A DNA stretch of 64,000 nucleotides from positions 337,501 to 401,500 of the forward strand of contig NZ_LIXI01000011.1 in NCBI RefSeq assembly GCF_001905595.1. Direction: 5' to 3'. The translations under genes were made by a program, and so were the position numbers. Below, piece by piece: positions 28,966 to 36,481 of the stretch. The stretch comes from Streptomyces sp. CB00316. GTDB lineage: Bacteria > Actinomycetota > Actinomycetes > Streptomycetales > Streptomycetaceae. How positions within the stretch are numbered: the stretch's first letter is position 1; every line of letters starts with the position of its first letter. Below the pieces are notes generated by a model. The model did no database searches. It saw only the letters and a list, made by a program, of their open reading frames with translations, and was not told the origin of the DNA.

Positions 28966-30398
28966 CTCGGATCGCGCGGTCGGAGCGCCGGTGCGTCCGG
29001 CCCGATCCGGCTCCGTACCGCCGTCTGCACCTCGGCCTCCTCGGCCGGGTCGGCGGCGAGCCTGCGCAGGCGTTCGGCGACGCGGATGTCTCCGGTCTCG
29101 GCGTGCAGGGCGGCCACCTCGCGGGTGGTTTCCTCGCAGTCCCACAGGCACTCCACCGCGAAGCCGGTCGCGAAGGAGGGGTCGGTGGCGGCGAGGGCGC
29201 GGGCGGCCCGGCCGCGCAGGTGCGAGGAGGACGTCTCGCGGTAGACGTGACGCAGTACGGGGGCGGCGCAGGCGATACCGAGGCGGCCGGTGCCGTCCAC
29301 GAGGGTCCAGAGCCGGGGGGCGTCGGGTCCGTCGCCGCGTACGGCCTCCCGCAGCGCGCCGAGGACTTGGGGAGCGTCCTGGGCGGTGCCGCGGCAGGCG
29401 AGGATCCCGGCGGCACAGGCGCCGAGGGCGTCGGGCCGCCGGGCCCAGCGCCGGGCGCGTTCCACGGCGGCGTCCCCGCACATCCGCTCGAAGGCGGCGA
29501 CGGCCGCGTCGGCGACCGTACGGGAGGGGCTGAGGGCGGCGGACTCGATGAGGTCGAGGACGGCTGGGTCGGCCGCCTCGGTGAGGTAGTGCAGGGCGGC
29601 GCAGCGGGCGCCTTCGGAGCCGTCGCGGGCGGCCTCGATGATCTGGGGACGGTCTTCGGGGCCTGCGACGGCCGAGAGGCAGCGGGCCGCGGGGACGTGC
29701 AGTTCGCTGCCGCGTTCCAGGGCCTGCTGGGCCCAGTCGAAGACGGCCTGGACGCTCCAGCCGGGGCGGGGACCACCGGGGCGCATCTGGCGCTGCCAGC
29801 GGTCGAACGAGCCCTGTTCGGTGGCGGCCCGCACGCGGGCGCCGACCGCCTCGCGCGGGTCGTCGGCCCAGAGCCGCCAGGGGCGCGGCTCGAAGGAGTC
29901 GCGTGCGGCTGCGGCGAGCTCGGCGGTGCCTTCCTCGGTGGCCGGAAAACGACCCAGGACGGGCAGGGCGAGGGAGCGCAGGCCCGCGTCGTCGTCGCGC
30001 AGGGCGAGCTCGTCCAGGGCCCAGGCCCAGTTGGCACCGGTGGCCGCGTAGCGGCGGAGCAGCGCCAGGGCGTCGTCGCGTCCGTAGGAGGCGAGGTGGC
30101 CGAGGACGGAGAGCGCGAGGCCGGTACGGGAGTCCTCGGTGTCCGTGTGGTCGTCCGGGTCACCTAGGTGGCGCTCGATCTCTTCGATGCCGCCGTCGAG
30201 ATCCAGGTACAGGCGTGCGTAGTAGAGGGAGCGGTTCTCCACCTGCCAGTCGTGACGAGGGTCGCTCACGACGCAGTGGTTGAGGGCCGCGAGGGCCTCG
30301 GGGCGCGGTGCGGCGAGCGCGTGGAGCGTGCCGTCGCCGCGGCCCCTCTGCAGCAGGCCGAGCAGGGTGCCGCTCGGCGCTATGAACGGATCGAACAT
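28962..30398 (-). CDS. HEAT-repeat protein
   Basis: 478 residues made of repeated helical pairs, for example GLALSVLGHLASYGRDDALALLRRYA, ARCAALHYLTEAADPAVLDLIESAA and VADAAVAAFERMCGDAAVERARRW. This is a scaffold type fold for protein binding; no enzyme motif is present. The ATG at 30398 begins MFDPFIAPSGTLLGLLQRGRGD; sequence upstream in frame is low-complexity. Its leader carries two hairpins at 30452-30490. Related Streptomyces genes are often left as hypothetical. Confidence 0.8.
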   Translation of the reverse strand: MFDPFIAPSGTLLGLLQRGRGDGTLHALAAPRPEALAALNHCVVSDPRHDWQVENRSLYYARLYLDLDGGIEEIERHLGDPDDHTDTEDSRTGLALSVLGHLASYGRDDALALLRRYAATGANWAWALDELALRDDDAGLRSLALPVLGRFPATEEGTAELAAAARDSFEPRPWRLWADDPREAVGARVRAATEQGSFDRWQRQMRPGGPRPGWSVQAVFDWAQQALERGSELHVPAARCLSAVAGPEDRPQIIEAARDGSEGARCAALHYLTEAADPAVLDLIESAALSPSRTVADAAVAAFERMCGDAAVERARRWARRPDALGACAAGILACRGTAQDAPQVLGALREAVRGDGPDAPRLWTLVDGTGRLGIACAAPVLRHVYRETSSSHLRGRAARALAATDPSFATGFAVECLWDCEETTREVAALHAETGDIRVAERLRRLAADPAEEAEVQTAVRSRIGPDAPALRPRDPR

Positions 30399-30663
30399 GG
30401 GAGAAAGCCTCACATCAAGCTGTCGACGCAACCGGGACTGTGCAGTGCCCCGTGCCCCGTGGGCACGAGGGGGTGTCCTGGGGACACCCCTACGCCGCGC
30501 AGCGACATGATCGGCCGACCGCCGTCTTGTGCTTGGTGTAGAGCATCTTCCTCTGCCTCTCGTCGGTGGCCCGAAACGGACCCGCGACGTCATGATGACC
30601 CAGCCATTTCGCCACCGCGACCACATTTACGACGGACCGGTCAGCAGATCTGTGGGCGGACAT
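30399..30663 (-). other. Leader of the HEAT-repeat gene with two hairpins
   Basis: Within this 265-bp gap GTGCCC/GGGCAC (30452-30466) and GGGGTGTCC/GGACACCCC (30470-30490) form two adjacent stem-loops in the 5-prime leader of the minus-strand gene. A minus-strand frame at 30490-30699 encodes AVAKWLGHHDVAG, faintly like a tyrosine recombinase C-terminus, but it lacks the catalytic Tyr and is not called as a gene. Confidence 0.4.
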
Positions 30664-30685
30664 GCGTGCGGGCGCGTCCGCACGC
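30664..30685 (-). terminator. Terminator of the ankyrin-repeat gene
   Basis: GCGTGCGG and CCGCACGC (30664-30671 and 30678-30685) form an 8-bp stem with a 6-base loop, 3 bp beyond the stop codon of the ankyrin gene. Confidence 0.6.
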
Positions 30686-30688
30686 GTC

Positions 30689-31081
30689 TCAACGGGCACC
30701 GAAGCGTTCCAGCAGGTCGGCCTTGCCGAACATCCGGGCCGTGTCCCGCGCGGACGGTGTTCCGGCGGCGGGGTCGGCGCCCGCGGTGAGCAGGGCGTCG
30801 ATGACGGCGTCCTCGCCCTTGAAGACGGCTCCGGCCAGCGGGGTCTGGCCGCGGTCGTTGGCCCGGTCCGGGTCGGCGCCGCGGGCGACGAGGGCGGTGA
30901 CCGCCCCGGCGTGCCCGTGGTAGGCGGCGAGCATGAGCAGCGAGTCGCCCCGGTCGTTGGTGAGGTTGGCGGGGACGCCGGCGTCGACGTACGCGGCGAG
31001 CGCCTCGGTCTCGCCGGTGCGGGCCAGGTCGAAGACCTTGGTCGCCAGCTCGACCACCTCGGGATCGGGAGATTCGCTCAT
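30689..31081 (-). CDS. Ankyrin-repeat protein
   Basis: 130 residues with about three ankyrin repeats. The clearest are NDRGDSLLMLAAYHGHAGAVTALVARGADPDRA and NDRGQTPLAGAVFKGEDAVIDALLTAGADP. These repeats mediate protein binding; no catalytic motif is present. The ATG at 31081 has AAGGAAGG 12 bases upstream; the frame further upstream crosses a non-conserved region. A terminator follows the stop. The gene stands alone; its partner is unknown. Some bacterial ankyrin proteins of this size are linked to catalase or oxidative stress, but nothing here shows that. Confidence 0.85.
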   Translation of the reverse strand: MSESPDPEVVELATKVFDLARTGETEALAAYVDAGVPANLTNDRGDSLLMLAAYHGHAGAVTALVARGADPDRANDRGQTPLAGAVFKGEDAVIDALLTAGADPAAGTPSARDTARMFGKADLLERFGAR

Positions 31082-31403
31082 CGCGCGGGCCGCCTTCCTT
31101 GACCGTGCGGCGGCTTTCACCGCCGCTGTTGACCGGGGGGTGTACGGCAGGGGGCCGTACGAGTGAATCGACAGGGTACTGCTCCGGGACGGACATGACC
31201 GGGGCCGGATACGGCAAAAGATCACCGCGGGTGACTCCTGCCCGGCACGGACTTCGAAATACCGCGCGTGGGCCACAGGTTCCACTCCACCAGTCAAGTG
31301 AAAATGCGACTTATTCACTCAATTGCACCTTTTATCGCATAGATACTTCGCGTGATCCTGGAAGGACTCATGGTGACTGTCCCCTCAACCAGGAGATCCG
31401 CTC
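31082..31403. other. 322-bp divergent region upstream of smeA
   Basis: No gene. The part at 31295-31350 is among the most AT-rich in the window. It holds an inverted repeat ATGCGA (31304-31309) and TCGCAT (31335-31340) 25 bp apart. A hairpin GTACGGC/GCCGTAC lies at 31143-31160. The smeA promoter should lie here; in S. coelicolor it depends on sporulation whi genes, but no exact -10/-35 could be assigned by eye. Confidence 0.45.
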
Positions 31404-31598
31404 ATGATCCTTTCCATCTCGGGCGTGGTACTGCTCGCCATCGTCGTCTTCCTGTTCTTCAAGAAGGACGGGCTCAAGGCGTCCCACGCCATCGTCTGCG
31501 CGCTGTTCGGCTTCTACCTGGCCGGCACCGCGATCGCGCCGAGCATCACGGCAGGCGGGGCGAGCCTCGCCGGTCTGCTGGGCGGGATCAAGTTCTGA
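31404..31598 (+). CDS. smeA: Small sporulation membrane protein SmeA
   Basis: 64 residues with two hydrophobic helices (ILSISGVVLLAIVVFLFF and AIVCALFGFYLAGTAIAP) and a Gly/Ala-rich tail ending in LLGGIKF. AGGAGA lies 8 bases before the ATG. In S. coelicolor SmeA is a small membrane protein, cotranscribed with sffA, that brings the FtsK/SpoIIIE-like SffA to sporulation septa and is needed for normal chromosome segregation and spore maturation. Here the same pair is present with a 37-bp gap, and the genes downstream (mocR, yczE, glpQ, MFS, rbpA) are in the order I recall for S. coelicolor. Confidence 0.9.
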   Translation: MILSISGVVLLAIVVFLFFKKDGLKASHAIVCALFGFYLAGTAIAPSITAGGASLAGLLGGIKF

Positions 31599-31635
31599 CG
31601 CTCCGCAACCGCTCCCACCCCTTCAGGAGACAGCT

Positions 31636-33273
31636 GTGGCACGGCGACCACTCCCCCGCGTTCTGAGCAGCGGCAGCGCTTCGATCACTCGCAGCAGAGA
31701 GATCGCGCGCACGGCCGCCGACAGTGCCACCGATGTGCTCCATCCGCTGATCACGATCCTGCGTGGTCTGCGGCTGCTGACCGTCTCCGGCCGGCAGAAG
31801 TGGGCCGCGACACCCAAGGAACGGCGTGGTCCCAAGCTGTTCCTGGCCGCGGCCTGCGTGCTCGCCGTGGCGCTCGTGCCGTACGGGCCGATCCTGGCCC
31901 TGATCACGGTGATGGGCGCCGCCGCGTGGAAGGGGCGGGAGCGGACCCCCGTGAAGACCGGCCCGGACGAGGCGGAGTCCACCCGCCTGCGCGCGCTGTA
32001 CGAGGCGCTCGTGCCGTACTTCTCGGTGCCCGACGATCCAGACCCCCTGTTCGCCCACGGCGGCGACTGGGAGAAGGCCTTCGACGAGTACGCCTTCGAC
32101 ACCGACGGGCGGATCTCCCGCCTCCAGGTCTCCTACCCGGCGTACTTCACCGACGGCGAGGCCGCCGCCCGGTCCCGGATCGAACAGCTGCTGCACACGA
32201 AGTCGGGCCGCGCCCGTGAGTACCACTTCGCCTGGGACGAGGAGGCCAACCGCCTCGTCATGACCGTCCCGGCCCCTCTGTCGACCTCGATCGCCGCCCA
32301 GCACTTCGTGACCGCCCCCGGCGAGACGGTCCTCGGCTTCACCGACCCCGACGCGGTCCGGCGCACCGTCCCGGTCCGCGACGGCGACACGACCGTGGAC
32401 GCCTCCCCCGTCGTCTGGCGGACCGGCAACCGCTCCACCGAACCCCACCTGCTGGCCGTTGGGCAGCCCGGCAGCGGCACCACCACCCTGGTCCGCTCCA
32501 TCGCCCTCCAGGCTCTCCAGCAGGGCGATGTCCTCGTCGTCGACGGCAGCGGGACGGGTGAGTACGGCGCCCTCATCGACTGCCCCGGCGTCCTCGCCGT
32601 GGAGTCCGGCCTCAGCGGGGCGCTGGCCACCCTGGAGTGGGCCACACACGAGACGGAACGGCGGCTGATCTTCGCCAACCGGGCCCGGCAAGGGGGCCAC
32701 CCCGTCCCCGAGGACATCAAGCGCCCGCTCTGGATCCTGCTGGACCGCCCCGGCATCCTCGGCCACCTCGCGGCGGCCGACGGCAGGCCCGACCCGCAGG
32801 AGCTGCTCCAGGTACCGCTGCGGCACGGGCGGGCGGCGGGCGTCACCGTGGTCCTGGCCGACCAGTTCGACGCCGTGGAGACCCTCAACGAGACCGTACG
32901 GACCCACACCCGGGCCCGCGTCGTCCTCGGCCCCGCCTCCCGCGAGCAGATCACCGCCGTGCTGGGCGAGGGGCCGAACACCACCCCGCCGCCGGAGGTC
33001 CCGGCGGGGCGGGGGTACGCGCGCCTGGGCACCGGGCCGGTGCTGCGCCTCCAGGTCCCGGCGACCCCGGACCCGTACGACGACGCCACGAGCGAGACGC
33101 ACCGGCAGGCGGTCCTGGACGTGCTGCCGGAGCGACCGGGCGCGGAGCCCGACGCACCGGCCGACGACGCTCCCGGCTCCCACGACGAGGACACCGCTCA
33201 GGTTCCGGTGGCCGTGGAGGCCGCGCCGACCGGGCAGCTCGCCAAGGCACAGGCGGCGATCGCCGAGGGGTGA
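31636..33273 (+). CDS. sffA: FtsK/SpoIIIE-related septal DNA translocase SffA
   Basis: 545 residues. A helical N-terminus is followed by two hydrophobic stretches (KLFLAAACVLAVALVPYGPILALITVMGAAAW, about 70-100) and the motor domain. The Walker A position reads GQPGSGTTTLVRSIA (from residue 276), with Thr where the essential Lys normally sits. Walker B looks intact (RPLWILLDRPG). The C-terminal 50 residues are acidic and flexible. The GTG at 31636 is preceded by AGGAGA. It is cotranscribed with smeA. It probably acts at sporulation septa, but the altered P-loop makes true ATP-driven pumping uncertain. Confidence 0.88.
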   Translation: MARRPLPRVLSSGSASITRSREIARTAADSATDVLHPLITILRGLRLLTVSGRQKWAATPKERRGPKLFLAAACVLAVALVPYGPILALITVMGAAAWKGRERTPVKTGPDEAESTRLRALYEALVPYFSVPDDPDPLFAHGGDWEKAFDEYAFDTDGRISRLQVSYPAYFTDGEAAARSRIEQLLHTKSGRAREYHFAWDEEANRLVMTVPAPLSTSIAAQHFVTAPGETVLGFTDPDAVRRTVPVRDGDTTVDASPVVWRTGNRSTEPHLLAVGQPGSGTTTLVRSIALQALQQGDVLVVDGSGTGEYGALIDCPGVLAVESGLSGALATLEWATHETERRLIFANRARQGGHPVPEDIKRPLWILLDRPGILGHLAAADGRPDPQELLQVPLRHGRAAGVTVVLADQFDAVETLNETVRTHTRARVVLGPASREQITAVLGEGPNTTPPPEVPAGRGYARLGTGPVLRLQVPATPDPYDDATSETHRQAVLDVLPERPGAEPDAPADDAPGSHDEDTAQVPVAVEAAPTGQLAKAQAAIAEG

Positions 33274-33298
33274 GCCCTCGGGCCGGCACGGAAGACAC

Positions 33299-33330
33299 AG
33301 CGGGCCGGGAGACGGGCCGGACAGCCCGCT
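33299..33330. terminator. Possible terminator between sffA and the MocR gene
   Basis: AGCGGGC at 33299-33305 pairs with GCCCGCT at 33324-33330. The stem is short, but it lies in the 103-bp gap between two convergent genes. Confidence 0.4.
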
Positions 33331-33376
33331 CCCCGCCCGCAGGCGTTCCCCGTAACCCTCAGGCCGCCCAAGCCGC

Positions 33377-34876
33377 TCAGGCCACGAAGCTGCGGGGCGC
33401 GTCCGCCCCCACGCCCGCGCCGGAGCGCACCAGCTCCACCGCCGCCGCGAGCCGGACCGCCGCCTCCTCCGCGACCGGGCCGCCCACTGTGAAGGGCAGC
33501 CGCACATAGCCCTCGAACGCCCCGTCGACCCCGAACCGCGGGCCCGAGGGCACCCGTACGCCGACGCGCTCACCCGCCACCGCCAGCCGGGAGCCGGAGA
33601 GGCCGCCCGTGCGCACCCAGAGGGTGAGCCCGCCGCGCGGCACCGCGAACTCCCAGTCCGGCAGCTCCCTGCGGACCGCGGCTACGAGCTCGTCGCGGTT
33701 CTGACGTGCCTGGTCCCGGCGGATCTCGACCGCCTGCTCCCAGCCGCCCGTACCCATCAGCCAGTTGATGGCGAGCTGTTCCAGGACCGGGGTGCCCATG
33801 TCCGCGTAGGCGCGGGCGGAGACCAGGGAGCGGATGACGTCCGGGGCGGCCCGCACCCAGCCGATCCGCATCCCGGCCCAGAACGCCTTGCTGGCCGAGC
33901 CGACGGTGAGCACCGTGCTGCCGGCCGGGTCGAAGGCGCAGACCCGGCGGGGCATGGCGATGTCGGCGTCCAGCCGGAGCTCGGTCATCGTCTCGTCCAC
34001 GACCAGTACGGTGCCGGCGGAGCGGGCGGCTTCGACCAGATCCCGCCGCTGCTGCTCGTCGGCGAGGGCGCCGGTCGGATTGTGGAAGTCTGCCACCACA
34101 TAGGCGAGCCGGGGCGCCGAGTCGCGCAGCGCCTGACGCCACCGGTTCATGTCCCAGCCGCCGATGCCCTCCTCCATCGCCACCGGGACGAGGCGGGCGC
34201 CCGTCTCCCGCATGAGCTGGAGGATGTTGGCGTACGAAGGGGACTCGACCGCGATCCGTTCGCCGCGGCCCGCGAAGAGGTGACAGATGGCGTCGATGGC
34301 ACCCATCGCGCCGGTGGTGACCATGATCTGTTCGGGCATGGTGGGGATGCCGAGCGCGGTGTAGCGGTCGGCGATCGTCCGCCGCAGCGCGGGCAGTCCG
34401 GCCGGGTAGTCGCCGTGCGTGTGGGCGTACGGCGGCAGCTCCTCCACCGCCCCCTGGAAGGCGCGGGTCAGCCAGGGCTCGGGGGCGGGCAGCGAGGCGC
34501 AGCCCAGGTCGATCATCGAGCCGAGCGACTCCGGGGGCAGCGGTTCGAGGCCCCGGGCGGGCAGCGGGTTCCCGGCCGGGACAGCGGTCCAGCTGCCCGC
34601 GCCGCGCCGCGACTCCAGGAACCCCTCCGCGCGCAGCGCCTCGTAGGCGGCTGCGACGGTGGTGCGGCTGACGGAGAGGGCGAGGGCGAGTTCACGTTCG
34701 GCGGGCAGCCGGGCGGCGACCGGGACCCGGCCCTCCAGCACCAGCAGCCGCACGCCGTCGGCGAGCGCGCGGTAGGCGGGCGGCTTCCGTCCGGTCGGGC
34801 CGGTGGGCCGGGGCTGCTGGGCCTGGAGTTGCCGCGCGAGCTGAGCTGCCCCCACTGTCGAAGTCCACTGCGTCAT
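33377..34876 (-). CDS. MocR-type GntR/aminotransferase transcription regulator
   Basis: 499 residues. An N-terminal GntR winged helix (LPAERELALALSVSRTTVAAAYEALRAEGFLESRRGAGSW, about 55-95) is fused to an aminotransferase-like fold. The PLP-binding lysine lies in VGSASKAFWAGMRIGW near residue 330. MocR proteins sense PLP, PLP precursors or amino acids and usually control a divergent gene. Here the divergent partner is yczE, 102 bp away. The ATG at 34876 is the first plausible start; GAGGAAGGTGG lies about 14 bases upstream, somewhat far. The effector is unknown. Confidence 0.9.
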   Translation of the reverse strand: MTQWTSTVGAAQLARQLQAQQPRPTGPTGRKPPAYRALADGVRLLVLEGRVPVAARLPAERELALALSVSRTTVAAAYEALRAEGFLESRRGAGSWTAVPAGNPLPARGLEPLPPESLGSMIDLGCASLPAPEPWLTRAFQGAVEELPPYAHTHGDYPAGLPALRRTIADRYTALGIPTMPEQIMVTTGAMGAIDAICHLFAGRGERIAVESPSYANILQLMRETGARLVPVAMEEGIGGWDMNRWRQALRDSAPRLAYVVADFHNPTGALADEQQRRDLVEAARSAGTVLVVDETMTELRLDADIAMPRRVCAFDPAGSTVLTVGSASKAFWAGMRIGWVRAAPDVIRSLVSARAYADMGTPVLEQLAINWLMGTGGWEQAVEIRRDQARQNRDELVAAVRRELPDWEFAVPRGGLTLWVRTGGLSGSRLAVAGERVGVRVPSGPRFGVDGAFEGYVRLPFTVGGPVAEEAAVRLAAAVELVRSGAGVGADAPRSFVA

Positions 34877-34978
34877 CGAAATCAGTCCACCTTCCTCGAA
34901 TTGGCCATGGTTGGCGGCCGATCCCCTGCCACAGGGTGACATGCAGCAGTCCACTACCACCACACCAGGGGGCAACAC

Positions 34979-35674
34979 GTGTCCGACACCACCGCCCGGA
35001 GCGACACCCACCTCACCCGGCGGCTGGTCCAGCTGTACGTCGGTCTGACGCTGTACGGGGCGAGTTCGGCGCTCCTCGTCCGCGCCGAACTCGGCCTGGA
35101 GCCGTGGGGCGTCCTGCACCAGGGCCTCACCGAGCTGACCGGCATCTCGATCGGCGTCGTCTCGATCATCGTCGGCGCGATCGTGCTGCTGCTGTGGATA
35201 CCGCTGCGGCAGCGCCCCGGGCTCGGCACCGTCTCCAACGTCTTCGTGGTCGGCCTGGCGATGGACGGGACGCTCGCCCTCGTCGGCGACCTCGACGGCT
35301 TCGGGGTCCGGATCCCGGTGATGGCCCTGGGCATCCTGCTCAACGGGGTGGCGACCGGGCTCTACATCGCGGCCCGCTTCGGCCCCGGTCCGCGCGACGG
35401 GCTGATGACCGGGCTCAACCGGGCGACCGGACGCTCCATCCGGCTGGTGCGTACGGCGATCGAGGTGGCCGTCGTCGTCACCGGCTTCCTGCTGGGCGGC
35501 TCGCTCGGCGCCGGCACGGTCCTGTACGCCCTGGCGATCGGCCCGCTGGCCCAGCTCTTCCTGCGGGTCTTCGCACTCCCCGCGCCCGCCACGGCGACCG
35601 TCACCCCCGCGCCGCCCGCCGGACCCGACCCCGTTGCCACCCCTCCATCCGGGCAGGCCATACTGCCGCAGTGA
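34979..35674 (+). CDS. YczE/YyaS/YitT-family membrane protein
   Basis: 231 residues with five hydrophobic helices and a Pro/Ala-rich cytoplasmic tail. The sequence RLVQLYVGLTLYGASSALLVRAELGLEPWGVLHQGL is typical of YczE-type proteins, and GPGPRDGLMTGLNRATG of the family loop. GTG at 34979 follows CAGGGGG 6 bases upstream. It is divergent from a MocR regulator, a pairing seen repeatedly in Gram-positive bacteria, and its stop overlaps the glycerophosphodiesterase start (GTGA). Transport of a pyridoxal-type or amino-acid-type effector of the regulator is an inference. Confidence 0.85.
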   Translation: MSDTTARSDTHLTRRLVQLYVGLTLYGASSALLVRAELGLEPWGVLHQGLTELTGISIGVVSIIVGAIVLLLWIPLRQRPGLGTVSNVFVVGLAMDGTLALVGDLDGFGVRIPVMALGILLNGVATGLYIAARFGPGPRDGLMTGLNRATGRSIRLVRTAIEVAVVVTGFLLGGSLGAGTVLYALAIGPLAQLFLRVFALPAPATATVTPAPPAGPDPVATPPSGQAILPQ

Positions 35675-36435
35675 AACCGAGCCGCCACCCCTATCTGGAT
35701 CACGCGACACCCATTGCCTTCGCCCACCGCGGCGGTGCGGCGGACGGGGTGGAGAACACCGCGGCCGCCTTCCGCCGGGCGGCGACCGCGGGCTACCGCT
35801 ACTTCGAGACCGACGTGCACACCACGGCGGACGGCCGCCTCGTCGCCTTCCACGACCCGACACTGGACCGGGTCACCGACGCCACGGGAAGGATCTCCAC
35901 GCTGCCCTGGAGCGAGGTGCGCCGGGCCAGGGTCGGGGGCATCGAGCCCCTCCCTCTCCTCGAGGAGCTGCTGGAGGAGTTCCCCGAGGCCCGCTGGAAC
36001 GTGGACGTCAAGGCGGAACCGGCGCTGGAACCCCTCCTGGAGCTGATCCGCAGGACCGACGCCTGGGACCGGGTCTGCGTCGGCTCGTTCTCGGAGACCC
36101 GGGTGGCCCGCGCGCACCGCCTGGCGGGCCCGCGCCTGGCCACCTCGTACGGGGTGCGCGGTGTCCTGGGGCTGCGGCTGCGCTCGTACGGGATCTGGGC
36201 GGCGCTGCGGGCGGGCGCGGTCTGCGCGCAGGTTCCGGAGCGGCAGAGCGGCATCCCGGTGGCTGACGCCCGTTTCGTCCGTACGGCGCACGCGCTCGGC
36301 CTCCAGGTGCACGTCTGGACGGTCAACGAGCCCGAACGGATGGCGGCCCTCCTGGACCTCGGGGTGGATGGCATCATGACCGATCACATCGAGACGCTGC
36401 GTACGGTGCTGAGCGAGCGAGGGGCCTGGGCCTGA
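35671..36435 (+). CDS. Glycerophosphodiester phosphodiesterase
   Basis: 254 residues, cytoplasmic (no signal peptide). GDPD family motifs: AHRGGAADGVENTAAAF, with the catalytic His, then ETDVHTTADGRLVAFHDPTLDRVT with metal-binding Glu/Asp and the second His, and later WNVDVKAE and VDGIMTDH. It splits glycerophosphodiesters to glycerol-3-phosphate and an alcohol. The GTG overlaps the yczE stop, so the two are translationally coupled, an arrangement whose biological sense is not clear. Confidence 0.93.
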   Translation: MKPSRHPYLDHATPIAFAHRGGAADGVENTAAAFRRAATAGYRYFETDVHTTADGRLVAFHDPTLDRVTDATGRISTLPWSEVRRARVGGIEPLPLLEELLEEFPEARWNVDVKAEPALEPLLELIRRTDAWDRVCVGSFSETRVARAHRLAGPRLATSYGVRGVLGLRLRSYGIWAALRAGAVCAQVPERQSGIPVADARFVRTAHALGLQVHVWTVNEPERMAALLDLGVDGIMTDHIETLRTVLSERGAWA

Positions 36436-36481
36436 CGCCGGGCCCGTCCGCGTCCGCACGCGACGACCGAGGGGGCGCGGG

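Noticed and set aside
30490..30699. Minus-strand frame with AVAKWLGHHDV, like the end of a tyrosine integrase
   Set aside because: Only about 10 residues look right. The catalytic Tyr and the rest of the domain are missing, and no att site or tRNA is nearby. Chance similarity is likely.
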